Shown here: positions 37,681 to 51,100 of the stretch, piece after piece | Numbering within the stretch: the first letter of the stretch is position 1 | How the letters are laid out: each line of letters opens with the position of its first letter | Origin: Beaufortia kweichowensis | Taxonomy: Eukaryota; Chordata; Actinopteri; Cypriniformes; Gastromyzontidae | Assembly: GCA_019155185.1 (NCBI GenBank) | Contig: CM032801.1 | Location: 3,615,616-3,679,615 of the forward strand | Direction of reading: 5' to 3' | Length of the DNA: 64,000 nt | Program-made: the position numbers and the translations under genes | Notes under the pieces: generated by a model | What the model was told of the DNA's origin: nothing | Databases searched by the model: none | Seen by the model: only the letters and a program-made list of their open reading frames with translations

Positions 37681-38011
37681 CGGACTGCGCGTAAGCGCGC
37701 GCGCACGGTTATAATAGCGCTGACACACACGTCAGGAATCCACAGATACTACAGCAAGAGACACTGTACGAGTTACACTGCCCACATACACGAGTGTCAG
37801 CCCACGAGCTCAGCTCATCTGAAAGACCCACTCGAGATGACAAAAGTGTTACTTTGTCTTGCCCTTGATGTTTTGCATCTGTACGTGCACACGTGACTTT
37901 AATATTAAAGTATCATACCGCGAAGTTCATCGTTTCGGCGTGTGACAGGCATTTGCTAAGATGTTTATTGAACTAAATCAGAAGATTCGAACCCTTAAAG
38001 GACAAAACCAA

Positions 38012-38021
38012 ACCGGAAGTG
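38012..38021 (+). promoter_or_regulatory. ETS-type site ACCGGAAGTG
   Basis: A full match to the ETS/GABP consensus, about 330 bases upstream of the predicted zmat4 start of transcription. A single short site, so it may be chance. Confidence 0.35.
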
Positions 38022-38156
38022 GGAGCTGAGTGCTGAAAGTGTACTCGCAATTGTTTTGATATCTGTTCTTTAATATCGGATTAACGATAGATTTACAGTA
38101 AATTACTTTATTAGCAGATCATATTTCATTGCCTGTCATCACTTACAAAACAAACT

Positions 38157-38187
38157 TGACCTCTGAACCCTGAACCGCACAAGGTCA
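38157..38187 (-). promoter_or_regulatory. Triple DR1 nuclear-receptor half-site array, copy 1
   Basis: On the minus strand 38157-38176 reads GGTTCA-G-GGTTCA-G-AGGTCA: three RGKTCA half-sites in direct repeat with one-base spacing. A separate AGGTCA lies on the plus strand at 38182-38187. DR1 sites are bound by RXR heterodimers, HNF4 and COUP-TF. The site is about 480 bases upstream of the predicted start. The regulatory role is inferred. Confidence 0.5.
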
Positions 38188-38327
38188 CGCAACCCATCTT
38201 CTCCCTGAGGTAACGTTAAATGTCACAGAAAGTTGTTTATTAGGCATTATAGTTCTACATTTTTATGCTTTTTAGTTATTTACGTTTTTTTCTCTACTAC
38301 TACGTTTCATATTAACAATTGCAATCT

Positions 38328-38358
38328 TGACCTCTGAACCCAGAACCGCATAAGGTCA
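38328..38358 (-). promoter_or_regulatory. Triple DR1 nuclear-receptor half-site array, copy 2
   Basis: Reads GGTTCT-G-GGTTCA-G-AGGTCA on the minus strand (38328-38347), with plus-strand AGGTCA at 38353-38358. It is the duplicate of the array 171 bases to the left; one half-site has a substitution. Confidence 0.5.
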
Positions 38359-38573
38359 TGAAACCTCGACTTCTCCCATGGGTAACGTAAATGTCTCAGA
38401 CGACTTCACTAATATAATATTTAAATCGAATATTATAATAATAATGTTAATGTCAATTATTATTTAAACTGAAAAAATACGTATGTAAATGTTTTAAAAG
38501 CTTGACAACGGCATTTACTTTTAAATCGATATATCTTCCATTAACATTTTTCTCTCCTAGTATCTTTCATCAC

Positions 38574-41148
38574 AGGTAAGTTTGTTCATTTAAAGACTCC
38601 TTCATGCTATGATTATGATTCACATATGATGGTTTTTACATGATACTTCACAAGGTAAAGAATACAATGCTATTACCATGACACATGTCCAAATACAGAA
38701 AAGAACTGTGGCAGTACAATCATACTGCAATGGACTTCTCATAAGTACTTATCCAAAAAAAAAAAAAACATGGTTTTACCGTGGTACTTTGTAGTACAAT
38801 AGTTGGTTTTGTGCACTCTGTTATGACTGTCCCATCTGTGACCAGCTGAATGTACTTTAACATACAAATGTATTATTTTCTATTGCGTTACAATAGTTAT
38901 CTATAGTACATATTGGTATTGTTAAACACAGAAGTTGCTGTGTATACACACACAAACACACACACAGACTCATCTTCCTACAGTATCATATTCAGAAATA
39001 AATTCAGTTGTGTGACTGCCACTAAATGAAGCATTATACACAGGCTTAAATGTGCTTCTGTCTGTACAGTCTATTAACTTTATATTGAGACAGCACTGTT
39101 TAATCACTCAAAATCCGCTCTCGAAATTGTCACATTTTTTGCTGAATATAAAAGGCTGCATAGAGTGTCAGAAATGAATGTCTTTTTACAATCTCTCAAC
39201 AGATTTGACAGCTGCTTTTGTAGAGCATCCAAACGCTTCCATCCCATCACAATGCGCATCCAAAGACGACAGAGGAAGCCAATTCATCTCAGCGCCTGAT
39301 AATCGGTGATGCACCATTCATTTGTCTCCAGTGTCATATGTAGGACCACATCCTGCCTCTGCCAGATGCTTAGCGTTTTTCTTACATTTCTCATTGAACA
39401 TTTGCATTCTGCTGTGAACATTCTGCCGTCTCAAACTTATATTTAGTGTCGGACTGCTTGAGACTTTGCAATGAAGAAATGGGTTAGTTTATGAATAATA
39501 TTTAATACAAGTTCATTCATATATTAGATAATTTGAAGTCTTTGGAAAGGATAACGTACAGTCTGATGGTTATTGCATACAAAGTGGAAGTCTGTTTACC
39601 AGATAAATGCATAAATAGGCATAAAATATTTAGTGAATATTAAGTTGAAGTATGTCGGAAGAAAGAGACTGCAGGTTGATTTAAAAGGTATAAAACTAGC
39701 AAGTATACACAAAAATAGCTGAATAGCATAACTGGCCAATCAGAATCAAGTATACAGAGTGTTGGTTTCATAAAGGATAAAGGTTTTTCAAAGCATAAGT
39801 ATGTGTTTGTTGGTGGTGATATTTGATTTGTTGCCTATTCTGCTGTGTTTGTCACTAAAGATTTTGTTTCCTCCCATGGTTCTTTTCAGGCTGTTGCATC
39901 AGCAAAACAGTGTGTTTTACATCTCACAGCATAGGCATTAAAATTTCTCAATAGGCAACAAAACAGTGAAAACAACCGGGAGTGACATGATATTTGATAT
40001 ATAATATCAGTGATATATAAGTGTGAAACTGTGTTGGTTTGTGCCCTGAAATGTCCTTGGCATCCACTATCTCTGTGTGTCTGAATCAGCAGGGCTGAGG
40101 TCGTGGGCCACTCACGTGACCCTGCTGCGGGACGCAGCTTAGGGCCAGCCTGTCTGGACAGCGGCTGAAATTTGATGATGGCCGCTGTGAGCAGGAGCTG
40201 CCAAACGGCGGCCCGCCACAGAGTTGAGGTCAAACTCGAAACGCACTGCTTGTATCCCGCCTTACGTTCTTCAGATCTGAAGAGGCTAGGGTACAGACGC
40301 AGCTCATTAGCCTGCAGGAGGAAAAGGGAGAGAGATACTATCCTCTCTGGTTTTTCTTCTTAAACCAGTGCACTGTGTGGTTAATGGACTCGTCGTAATA
40401 GCTGCAGGCCTGAACCACAGTACTGTTAAATGCACACATCTATTTTAATCACAGCCACTTTAACCAGACAAACTCTCTTGATGGTACTGGCGTTACAGTG
40501 AATGTGAGGCGAATTTGCTTTGTTATTGTCTGTAACTGTTAACAATGAAAGTTTCTTAGGGCTGTAATCTGTAACTTATTGAGCAAGTAATAAAAGTGCT
40601 GCTTACCTCAATCCACAATGATAAACTTAAAATAATGATTTATTATCTTAGCTGTTAATTCCATTTTTTGGCGGACAAGTTTGACATAATTTTACTTAAG
40701 TGTTTTGCCATCCCTGTTTGAAACTCTTTGTCTTTTTTAACACTGTAATTTTTACATTAGTAGTTGCACACTCCTCCATTGGTTAAACAAACAGGTAGTT
40801 CCCCCGAATTCATGCTTCTGGTGGGGTCAAAGTTGCCAAGTGTTAGCGTTTCTATTGCTCTGGTATATCAAGCTTTGTATATTTTTTAAATTCACTCTTT
40901 AATGTTTGTTTCTGGCCCTCTCTTTAGTGTGTTAGTGGAATTTTAATGTCTTACAAATATACACAAGAGTAGGAGCTAATTTCGTGGCTACAGGCCAATT
41001 TGGGTAAACAATTCACGTTAGATTGTTTGAATGGCTCATTAGTGGTTGTTGCCAAGTCAAGCATTACTATTTTTATCATCGTTGCTCATACTTGGTGTTA
41101 GTGGTTTGTAATAAATAATACTTAGCATTACATGGCTTAAGACATGTT
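38574..41148. other. Intergenic, no gene recognised
   Basis: AT-rich DNA with an A12 run at 38757-38768 and a TE-like GGCCAATCAGAATCAAGTAT at about 39726. The block at 40080-40330 is clearly GC-richer, with a TCACGTGA palindrome (E-box/USF/TFEB type) at 40112-40119, and may be a regulatory element. Short open frames there look accidental. Confidence 0.5.
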
Positions 41149-41394
41149 AAAGGGATAAAAAATAAATTCTGCTATTTTTCACCCTACAACTTTTCTGTGA
41201 AACAGAGAATATAATATTATGAGAAATGTCTCAGTGGATTGTGTTCATACAAAGAAAGTCAATGGGTCAATGTTGTTTGGTTACAACATAATTCAGAAGA
41301 TCTTCTTTTGTGTTCTGAAGAAGAAAAAGAGTCATACAGGTTTGGAATGACATACGGGTGAAGAATTTTCATTTTTTGAGTGAACTCTCCCTTT
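41149..41394. mobile_element. AAAGGGATA-type DNA element, copy 3
   Basis: Ends AAAGGGATA and CTCCCTTT. The interior has GAGAAATGTCTCAGTGG, TTGTTTGGTTACAACAT and CATACAGGTTTGGAATGACA. Same family as 12700. Confidence 0.8.
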
Positions 41395-44300
41395 AAGAAA
41401 AATTATTTAAAAATGATTGTGGGTAAAAACCCAGTTTGAAAATGATATTCCAATGTTTGTTAAAAGAAGATATTTGGCCTTCACATGTTTCCTTCTTAGT
41501 TCGTCTCTGCTTCTGGTGAGCCGTTATTAAACGGAGGTAAACTGATAGCAAGATAAATTAACAGCAATGACATTGCATATTAATAAGAGTCCAGACGTCT
41601 GTCTGGTTAAACTTTGAGTGTGTTAGCGCTCCTACATGTCTGGCACATCGCTGGATATCTTTCATAGTGTGGTCAGCGAGAGCTGTGATAAATCTAATGC
41701 TGTAATCTCCAGCAGCTGTTTGGATCCACAGCTCTTGGCAACATAGGTTAAGAATGTCCATCTCTTTCAGACACCTGAGACAGAGAGATGAGAGCTGTCA
41801 ATCACCTGTCCGCATATTAACTGTCTGAGCTATGAGATTTGATGCTGTGCCGCTGTGTGTGTTTGTGGGCGGTGGAGGAACTCAATATGTAATTGAAGCT
41901 TCAGGCGCTCAGTGTGAGATACAGCCTTTTTTAAAACTGATTCATTAAGTTCTGTTTTCTCACACCGAGTGGGAAACATGTGAGGAGAGAAATTAACAAG
42001 AGCTCCAATCACGCTGGGCTTCTTGGAGTTTCTGGATTTTCATGGTAGTGTGTGTGTGTGTGTGTGTGCGCAAGTGGTTGAGTGTCTTTTATAGGGGGAT
42101 GCTTATGACATCATAGTAGGCGAAAGTTACAACCACTGGAGTCCAACAGCCTTTATTTTAAGCTGAAGATTGTTTGATTTACTTAATTTTTATAGTGTAT
42201 TCGACAAACAACATCCATGTTACAGGATGTTTTGCCCTAAGGGCTCCGTGTCTTATGGGAAAGTGATGTTAGTGCATGCCCTCTATTAGTTAAAAGACAA
42301 ATGCTAATTTTCTTACCCTTATAGAGTTTTAGCGTTTTCATTTTTCATCTGTAAATATGTTGTGTCATTTGTTATTGTACACAAACAGCTGATCTGTTTT
42401 TATATTTTATATATATATATATATTTTGAATAGCACTTTTAAAACCGCTGGTTTGAAAGCGTGTGCTGGATTTCTCTCCTCAGACACACACTGGTGTCTC
42501 CTACCATCTGCTGGACACAGGTGACAATAACAGCCTGAAAGTCTACATTTCTATAGGTATCTCTTTTTTCATAGTCTTTTGCATTAAAATAAGCTATTGA
42601 TTGAACATTTACATTTATTGGCCAAGAAAAAAGCTGCATTGACTTTACTTAAACATGTGTACATGCACTACACAAAATGCTGGATTATGTTTAAACCTTA
42701 ATTGCTGAAATACTGGGTTGTTTTAACCCTTGCTTCCATAAGTTATGTACATTTTCAATACAACAAAATGTAAACAGCAATACAATTGCAAAACAAATGT
42801 GTTGAAACACAGATCTCATCTGTTTTATTCTTGAATACCAGTGTGGTTTGTGTTTCTGCTTGCTCGTCAGCTATAGCAAACATATAAATAGAGTTCACAA
42901 AAATACTCATTTTAGAAATGTCTTGGACACTGCTTTTTAATTCTGTGTCTTTTATAGGTTATGGTTATGGTAATGTTGTGGTGAGAGTTTAATCACTAGG
43001 TGGAGCTAAAGAGCTTTGAACAAACATTTGCTTGAACCTGCTTGTTAAATATGTAAATCATGCATCAGTTCTCAGACATGCAGTCTGGTTTTCCACTAGT
43101 TTCAGTTATTAACATAAGCAGGTATGTTATTTTAAAGCAAACACTGTTTAAAATAAGTCCCTTGTGAATTACACCTCATCCCATAATGGTCCAATAATCC
43201 CAAATTAAATCTAATCCAATAATCAGATTCAGTGTTTTTGACCGAGATTTGTTAATAAACATGATTTGGAAATCTAATTTCTAGACTGATATACAACAAG
43301 TCATTGCAGTTTAGGTAACAAAAAAAACAAAAAAACATTTCAAGGTTAAATGTACAGTGATGATGTTTCAAGTCTTGCCTATTTCTAAGATCATTGACAG
43401 GTCATTTGAATATTTCCAGAGTGAAAATCACTTCTTGGATCAGTTCTTTCATGATTCGTTTTTGTTTCAGGGAAGTAAGATTATGACACAACATGTCTCT
43501 AAGAACAGACTGGATCTCAGAACCGGTTAAAGGTGAAGTATAAGTGGCTTTTTACTATTCTTTTATGGTTCTCTTGAGTGCATCATTTGACTGCCGTCTT
43601 TTCCATTTCAGAAATACAGAGACACTCAAAATCTTTGCTTCAGTTTATTTGGGGGCATTTCTAATGATCCGGAGGAGAACGGCCTATAAATCCGAGCTAT
43701 AAAACAACTATGATATGACAGTACTAATACCAATGCACATACTAATGAAAATGCCTTTAGTCACCTCTGGCTTTTCTTCCAATGGCTAAAGGTTTACTTT
43801 ACCAGTCGTAAAGTCTTATTTTGTGGTTGGAGAAAGACAGACATTTATGAGGGATTTTACAGAGCTCAACCTAAACATGTTGGCATGGAGGTTTTGCCAT
43901 GGCCTGAACACCTCTGTCATTGGCTAAAAACTCTTATTGCATTAGTGGTTAGGGGAACGGATTCTCTGACGTGATCTTCAAGGGTTTAAGGGTTTGGGTC
44001 AACAATTCAGTGGTCTTAAACGGTTCACCAGAATGCTTTAGTCTGATTGGTTAAATTACCTGTTGGGATTTCTTTGCAGAGAAATGAATGACAACTTGCA
44101 GGCCATCTTTCTGATAATATAAGGTGGAATGAGTTAAACATCTAATATTTCAATGTGCTTTATAGATGTTAAGTGTGTGATGCATCTCACAGGAATAAAC
44201 CCTATAGACCAACTTTTAATGGTGCAAGACTACATCAATATTTTCATGCACATTAAGTAGCACGTGAACCACAGATGTAGATGGAAACCGAGCATTGACC

Positions 44301-44918
44301 ACAAAAATGTTCTCCAAAGCTAGGATCAGTTCCCAAGGAATGGGCTTATTACAGTATTCCAGTACATATTTTAGTTAAAAGCAGATTATTTCATGCTAGT
44401 TATACTAAAGTACAGTATATTGAGCCAAATGTTAATGCGTGATTCAAGCAGTCAAGGTTTGGCTGGTTGGCATGATGCTATTATATGATGACACGATTAT
44501 TCTTCCTAAAAGCATCTTTCTCCATTTACAACCATTTAAATGTAGCCATGTATTTTTACAAAGTACATTTTTGTTAACAATAAATATTTCATTATAGAAG
44601 TTTTACCATTACCAGTGCCCAATGGGTTTTGGTTTTAAAATGCTCTGAAATATTTAGCCTCTTTTTTGCCTTTTTACTGCTTATGCACCATCCAGACCAA
44701 AACTGTTCACTTTTGTTATTCATGTTTTTGTGTTCACAGACAAAAGCAATTTTGAGCCAATCAAATTACCCCGTTGTGTCATGTGACTGACCACTTAAAC
44801 ACTTCAAAACACTTTATAGTTTGAAAACTTTATAAAATTTGCAGCTTTTATAAATGCACCTTTAAATGGCTGCCAGTGGGGAAAGATGCTTTTTGCACTC
44901 ATTATGGTGGTGTTAATC
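41395..44918. other. Intergenic, no gene recognised
   Basis: Mostly AT-rich. A GT run lies at 42047-42068 and an AT run at 42407-42424. The block 41560-41860 is of mixed composition and non-repetitive. I see no exon that I can support. Confidence 0.5.
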
Positions 44919-45157
44919 CCTTACAGAAACGTTTACAGGTGTTCACATGTGGACAACATGAATCTCATATACAAAAATGTGAAACTTGTGGTTTTGGAAC
45001 ACTTTCTTTAAATATCTTGTTAATTCCCACGTGAAACCCATGGGATCACATGTGAAGATGTTCACATGGATTTTTACAAAGGATTCTCATGAAAGTGTTC
45101 AAAACCACACATTTCGCATGTGATCACATGCCAATTTCATGTGGCTTTTCTGTAAGG
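44919..45157. mobile_element. MITE with CCTTACAGAAA ends
   Basis: The left end CCTTACAGAAAC is matched by TTTTCTGTAAGG at the right. The interior is built from inverted CACATGTG, TTCACATG and AACCACA words (for example GTTCACATGTGGAC and CATGTGATCACATGCC). It is 239 bp with no coding, a pattern common in zebrafish. Confidence 0.75.
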
Positions 45158-48100
45158 AACTCTCTGATACTAAAAGGGTGTGTGTGATGTATAAATGCCC
45201 TGCACCTGTTCGGTTCTGCTTTACCTCCAGCTCAGTCAGACACCTTCAGTAATCTTTAGTAACTCCTGCCTCTCTTGTCGGCCGTCCCGTTACAGCAGTA
45301 TATATGGCAAGCGCTCCGGCCTTGACAACAATGGGCCTCTTTCTTTCTCTCTTTGAGGAATTTAGTGTTATAGCAGCAAATGTTCTGGCCCTCAATACCA
45401 CCATCAAGAGGCCTTTCTCTCTCTGTTTAAATCATCATCATCTGCCCGTTCTGAGAATAAGACCATCATTACATTGAATGAGTCAAATAATTATTCCAGT
45501 AAGGTGGCAAGACGTCTCAATGCTGTCCTCCTGCGGTTGATCTATGCGCCTGGGCTTCAGGGTTCTGTGAGCGCTAGTTGGAGGAAACAGCCCTCTAAAG
45601 CCACATAAAAGCAATAGGATGTGAACCTCAGAGCCACAGCAGGCAGGCAAAGTATGATTCTGATTTTTGCTAATGAGCCCCAGGTCAATTATAAAGCACA
45701 GCATCAAGTGTTAATGGTCTTGATAAGCCTGGACTTTAGACTCTCACCATCTTAAAAGAGTCCATTTGGTCCTGCTTAGGTGACCCAGACCTTGAGTGAA
45801 TTGTAAAATGTTGACATCGTCAAATCTCTCTTTCTTTGGCATGACTGTTGTTTGTAAATCCCACGCTGAACATTGGTGCAGACCGCATAGTAAAAGCGCT
45901 GCAGTATTGCTGGCGCTAAAGTACAGAATGTTTTCATTGCGTACCGTCTACAATCCTCCAGGATTCATACAGAGGTTGAATTTGTATTGTCGTCATCATC
46001 TTAATGCAGTATGGTCTGCTTTCTGTTTACCAAACGGCAAGACTACTGTCTGTTCTTCATTGACATGATTCACACAGTTTACCACCTCTGGATCGGGTTT
46101 AGATGTGTTTAGTCCCGTTGTTTAGTTGTTTAGACCACCAGACAAAGCAACATTAACATTCTCCACTATTCAAGCTGTTCGGTTGTGGTACACATTGACC
46201 TTTAAAAGCTTAGTCAACAAACATGTGAGGGTTCTTAAGTTCATCATAATAACACAGAAGAGCATGTAAGCCAGAAAATAAAATCTAAATTTCAAGTACT
46301 AGTGCAAAGGGAAAGCTGATGTTGTTTTATGTTGTGTGATGCATGCACAGAAAAAACGCTTTTATTAAATACATATGCATTCATGCATTGAAAAAGGAAT
46401 TGAAGCTTTTAAAAAGCTTACCGCATGTATTATGTGCTGTATGTTTGTACATTTTCTCACATTACCTTAACATTTTTTATTTGTTACATCTCAGTCAGAC
46501 TACTGTACCTGTACCAAGATGACATCACCAATCACCCTCAAACTGGATAGACACTCCCAACTTACTGGTGTTGGTTGCATGTGATTACGGTGTGTGATGG
46601 CAAGTTCAAGCATTGAGATTCATTGCATTAGGTAAGACAGATTATTTTGGCATGCCAATAGAAAATGAGTTATAGTTTGCATTTACATTCGTTCATTTAG
46701 CAGATGCTTTTTTCCCCCCCTAAAGCGTCTTACAAACAAGAAAAGCATTAACATTGTCAATAAAGTTTAGTTTATACAAAATTTGATGCTAAAGATGTTT
46801 TACAATCCTATAAAAAAACATTTTAGCTAAATGTTCCATAAAGAATCTTTAACACCAGAAGAACATTTTTTTTCTCAAAAAGTTTTTTAAAACTATAATA
46901 AAGAAACGTTTCAAGAACGTTTGAGTGCAAAGCACCTTGTGTAGTACCTTAATGTAGCACTATTGATCTGAAAATCTGTGTAAATGAAATAAAAAAACAA
47001 AATTAAATTGTAAATTTGTAGGTAGCACTTTTGTATGGAGTGTATGGCCATAGATGTGGAAAAACATTTAAATGATGATGTTTTTAAAATGATGTAAAGA
47101 AAAATGGTTTATTGGCACTTAATCTTCTAGTGCAGTTGTATTATTCCCCTCCTGTGCATAACAATTAAATAAAGAAAACAGTAACAATATGTGGCCAGAC
47201 TCCACAATACCCATAATTCAGAATAGAATTGGACAAGATAAACAGCTTGGACTCCAGGCGAGTTCAAGAACGTTCGATGAGAGACCCCTGACAAATTCAC
47301 TCCACAGATCCATCTTTCTGTCCGTGATCGGACTCATTTTTTAACACTTGATTCAGTGAGAAATTTTTCCTTTTGTTGCACGTCTTTCTAATGACCCTGC
47401 AGTAAATCTTGCTCTGGTTTCGCTGTTTGAATTGGCTCTTTGGGGGTCATATGTAAGCTAATGATTAATGACGTTCAATAAAGTGGATGAAAGGAAAAAT
47501 GTTTGAGTTTTTAGCCGTCTCTTTGGGGGCTGTACAGTCACAAGAGCGTATTAAATGTTTTCTATATTTCCATGACTCGGCTATTCTTTGACATGAAAAA
47601 ACAGTCTGGTAATGTGAACTCGAAATGAGGAGTTTAGGTTTGTGATAATCTTATTGAGGTTGAAGATATTGGAGATTTCAGGAATAGATGCAGTCAGAAG
47701 AGAGGCTCCACCCACAAATTGAGAATAATAGTTACCCCAATATTTTGCACTTGTATGTTAGACTAAAAGTTTTATAGCATTTGCATTTTTCCTTTCTTAA
47801 AAAAAAAAATGTATTGACAATTTCACTTTTCTCATCGATATGAATATGTAACTATGGTAACCTTGATGTTTCCCACGCTAAGCCACGCCCCCAGTGTGTG
47901 ACAACTGTATTTACAGTGTTCCTGCTTTCCAGTTCCACATGAGGTAAAAAGCACCTGTGTGTGTGTGCGTGTGTGTGTCTCTTTAGGGCTGACTGCAGCA
48001 TGCCATCTGTGCACAACCAGAAGCCAGAAATCTCCAGAGAATCAGAGTAAGACCTGCAGCCAGATGAAGAAAACAGCAGCAGGATCTGTGTTCAGTGAAT

Positions 48101-51100
48101 TTGAATAGATTTTGTGACTTAAGGGCCCATTCAGGAAACAAGTCCCCATGACTTACTGCTGATATAATAAATGTACCATTAATCTGAGCTGAGCTAGCAG
48201 ACCACTTTAAAATGTGTCACTTTGATTTGTAAGACCCAGTTACAGAGGCATTCTCACAATTTCTATCAGAAATTATACTGTAGGGCAGATAGAAGACACT
48301 TTAGTTTTATTTCTTTTAATTTGGCCACTGTTTGTGTCTTGTGAGGTTCAAAGTTTTTTTTTTTAAATGAAGGATTATTCAGTTAAAATGTTATTGCTCA
48401 GATGTTTCATAGTTTTCATACTTTCATAGTTCAGAAGATTTCTGATTTCTTCAGTTCTCAGTTGTGTTTCATGTATCAACTCAATCTCATTTGTTTCTTC
48501 TAATATTGTTTAGGAGAATTATAAAACCAATTAGACTATTGTTGTACATTAAGAATATGGAGGTAAAGCCATCTAGATTTGGGTAAAGTGGATGAGAAAT
48601 GTTTGAGTTCATATTGAAATATTCATTAACATTGACTATTGTTTGCAGACTTGGAATAACTGTGCTCAGTTTGTAACATTAAGATCTTTGAAAGATTTTT
48701 GACTCTTTCTAGGAGAAATAATTGAGAAGGTCTCATCTGTGATTTTTTTTCTTATGGGTTGTTGTAACTCTAAATTTTTTAAATGTGTAATTCTGATAAA
48801 CACACACTCATGACGACACATTCTTTATCAATGTAACCTTAAATGTGCCCAAAGTCATACCCGACCCGTGATAAGATCACAGTACTACACTACTTTGCAT
48901 GGGTTACAGCTTCAAGTTTTGTATTAGTTCAGATGTGATTAAGACACTTTTATTGTTTAATAAAAAGGAGGGCTTATTGTGTTATGATGCATGTTTGTGC
49001 ATTGGTTATGGTCATGTCAAAAAGATGCATAAAGCCACTTGTACAAGACTACATGTACGATAACAATTTTATAAAGCAGGGTGATGCCAGAGTGATGTTG
49101 TCATTGTTTAAAACTTTTTAAACAGATTTTTAAGATTTTCAAGTTTGGGCGATTACATCATTTCTGAAATCCAAAATGAAATGAGTTGTGGCATCGAAGC
49201 ACAAATCTGTCATTCCTCAGGCATGTTATGTTTCTTCTGCCGGTAGGTTTGTGCACAATACCTTGGTGTGCTCTGAATTAGCCTCTGGATTTCTGATGCT
49301 CTTGTGCTGGACTTTACTGGTTTCCTGTCTGAAGAACTGGGTGTGCTGGTCAGTGGAGTGACTTTCCCAGCAGGAGCAGTGGGATGGAGAGAGGAGAGGA
49401 TGGGTGGACAGTGGCTGTAGCTGAGTGACTTCTGATTTTGTTGAGTTAAGATGATGTTACCATGGAAACATCTAAATGCAGTTTGACATTGTCGATAACA
49501 TGATGAAACATGGGTACCAATCTCAAACTTGATTTATGCACAGATTAGTTACTTATCAGAGAACACGTCTTTTATAAAGTTTGAAAGAGTCGAAGGTTGG
49601 ATGGTGTACTTTGGATGGTGTAGTCCATTTTTATCATAAGGATAGCCGTTTATTTTTGTATTTTGGTTTGAAAATTTCTAAATGTTGTGTTCATTATTTA
49701 TTCTATTGATTATTTGCAATAAAATCCAAATTTTTTACTTTTTTCGTGAAGGAAACCAGTGCGACACCTTCGGGTTCATGTACAAAAACACGTCATCCCT
49801 GCGGCACTCTATTGTTTCTTCTAGACAGCCGTAACATGTTTCTGAGAAAAAGATTGTAGTAAATCTCACATAAATCTCTTACAGTTTCAAAAGAGATAGC
49901 AACAAGGTTTCACATTGTGCTCCGTTTTGGCAAGGCAACAGTCTGCAATCAAAAGTCAGAAAAGTAATATGAACCATTTCTCATCAGACTCCCTCTAAGA
50001 CCAAATTATGAGCTTTTTGCTAGGCCTGCTATTATTTTTATTTTTCACTGTACTGTATGCCAAAAATCCTCTCAATTTGTTTCTATTTTTATTTTCTCCA
50101 AAACAATAGAAGATTGTTTTGTTTAGTATCCAAGCAGAATATAAACCATTTGGATAAATTTATCACAAAAATGTGGCCAGCAAGCTTTATCTCTACAGAA
50201 TTCTCTCTTCTGATACATTGCTCAGGTTTATGTCATCTGTGAGGACATCTCAGACTTTCATAGGTTTATGGCAAGCCTATGATATTTTCTGTACACCGTG
50301 ATCTAAACCTAACCTTCACACAGACCACCAAATGTTCTCAAAAGTTTGATTTTGATATGTTTCTCTATTCGTGAAGACATCAAAATTTGGCCCTCACAAG
50401 TGTAACCAAACTTCCATTAACCCACATTTCTATTTGAAACTTGATGGCTTCACTGCTAGCAAAAAGGGCCACCTGGTATCTCCTGCTTATATAAAGAGGT
50501 CCACAAAATCAATTTAAGTAAATGTGAAATGGGTAAAGTTGTGATAGGCAAAAATGAATTGCAAAACTAGCCAAGAACTTTGTAATGCTCTTGAGATTCT
50601 TCTCAGAATCTGAAGCAGCATGAAGCCACTTTAAGAGTCCTAATGTAATATTCCAAAGCTATAAACAACTAAATTAAGAAGCATATCAAAACCCTATTTG
50701 TCTTCTCTTAGGTTTCATATTGTTCTTTCATCTTGTCTGTATTTTATATTTAATATTTTACAAAATGAAATTCCGTCCTCACCATGTCACACACTCACTT
50801 TTTCCTTTAAAAGGTTTTACTTTCTCCTGATTGTTTTCTCGTTGAAAGACTAGCATAGAGAAAACTGAACAGTATACAGAGTTTGGCACTGAAATGCTAG
50901 TAAATTTGTTGTTGTCTTTGTTTTGCTTAGCATCACATGACACTTCCACAGCCGACCTCCAACCCCGTCACCCTCTTGCACTGCAAGAAGTATTTACACC
51001 CTCAGAACTGGAAGCGGTCAATCATCACATTGTTTGAGAGCCTGTAATATCTCTCCAGACCCTGAGGTGAGCTGTTATCCACCTCATTCATGTTAGCGTA

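Larger units (their letters stand above)
37418..37684 (-). other. zmat4: Predicted zmat4 exon 1 (5' untranslated)
   Basis: Coding exon 2 starts at its own acceptor, so an upstream untranslated exon is required. The best candidate on this strand is this CpG-rich block. It ends at a consensus donor (CGCAAG then GTAAGC), with the splice junction at 37418/37417. Joined to exon 2 it gives CAAGATGA around the start codon, with A at -3, a good context. The 5' end is inferred from a TATA-like TATTATAA at 37709-37716 and may be off by tens of bases. Two short upstream ORFs lie inside. Only transcript data could confirm the exon. Confidence 0.6.
37430..37740 (-). promoter_or_regulatory. zmat4: CpG-rich promoter of zmat4
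   Basis: By hand count there are 34 CpG dinucleotides in the 300 bases from 37441, against near absence in the surrounding AT-rich DNA. The densest run (37660-37710) is made of GCGCGC steps. A TATA-like TATTATAA lies at 37709-37716 on the minus strand. Vertebrate promoters often look like this, and the block stands immediately upstream of and across the predicted first exon. Transcription direction is inferred from the splice donor, not observed. Confidence 0.65.
38153..38573 (+). repeat. Tandem duplication upstream of zmat4
   Basis: TTGACCTCTGAACCC, AAGGTCA, CTTCTCCC, GTAACG and AAATGTC appear in the same order in 38155-38235 and 38326-38405. A later shared stretch (TTTTCTCT...TTTCAT) is at about 38289-38310 and 38549-38570. 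The second unit carries an extra AT-rich insertion. Confidence 0.75.
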
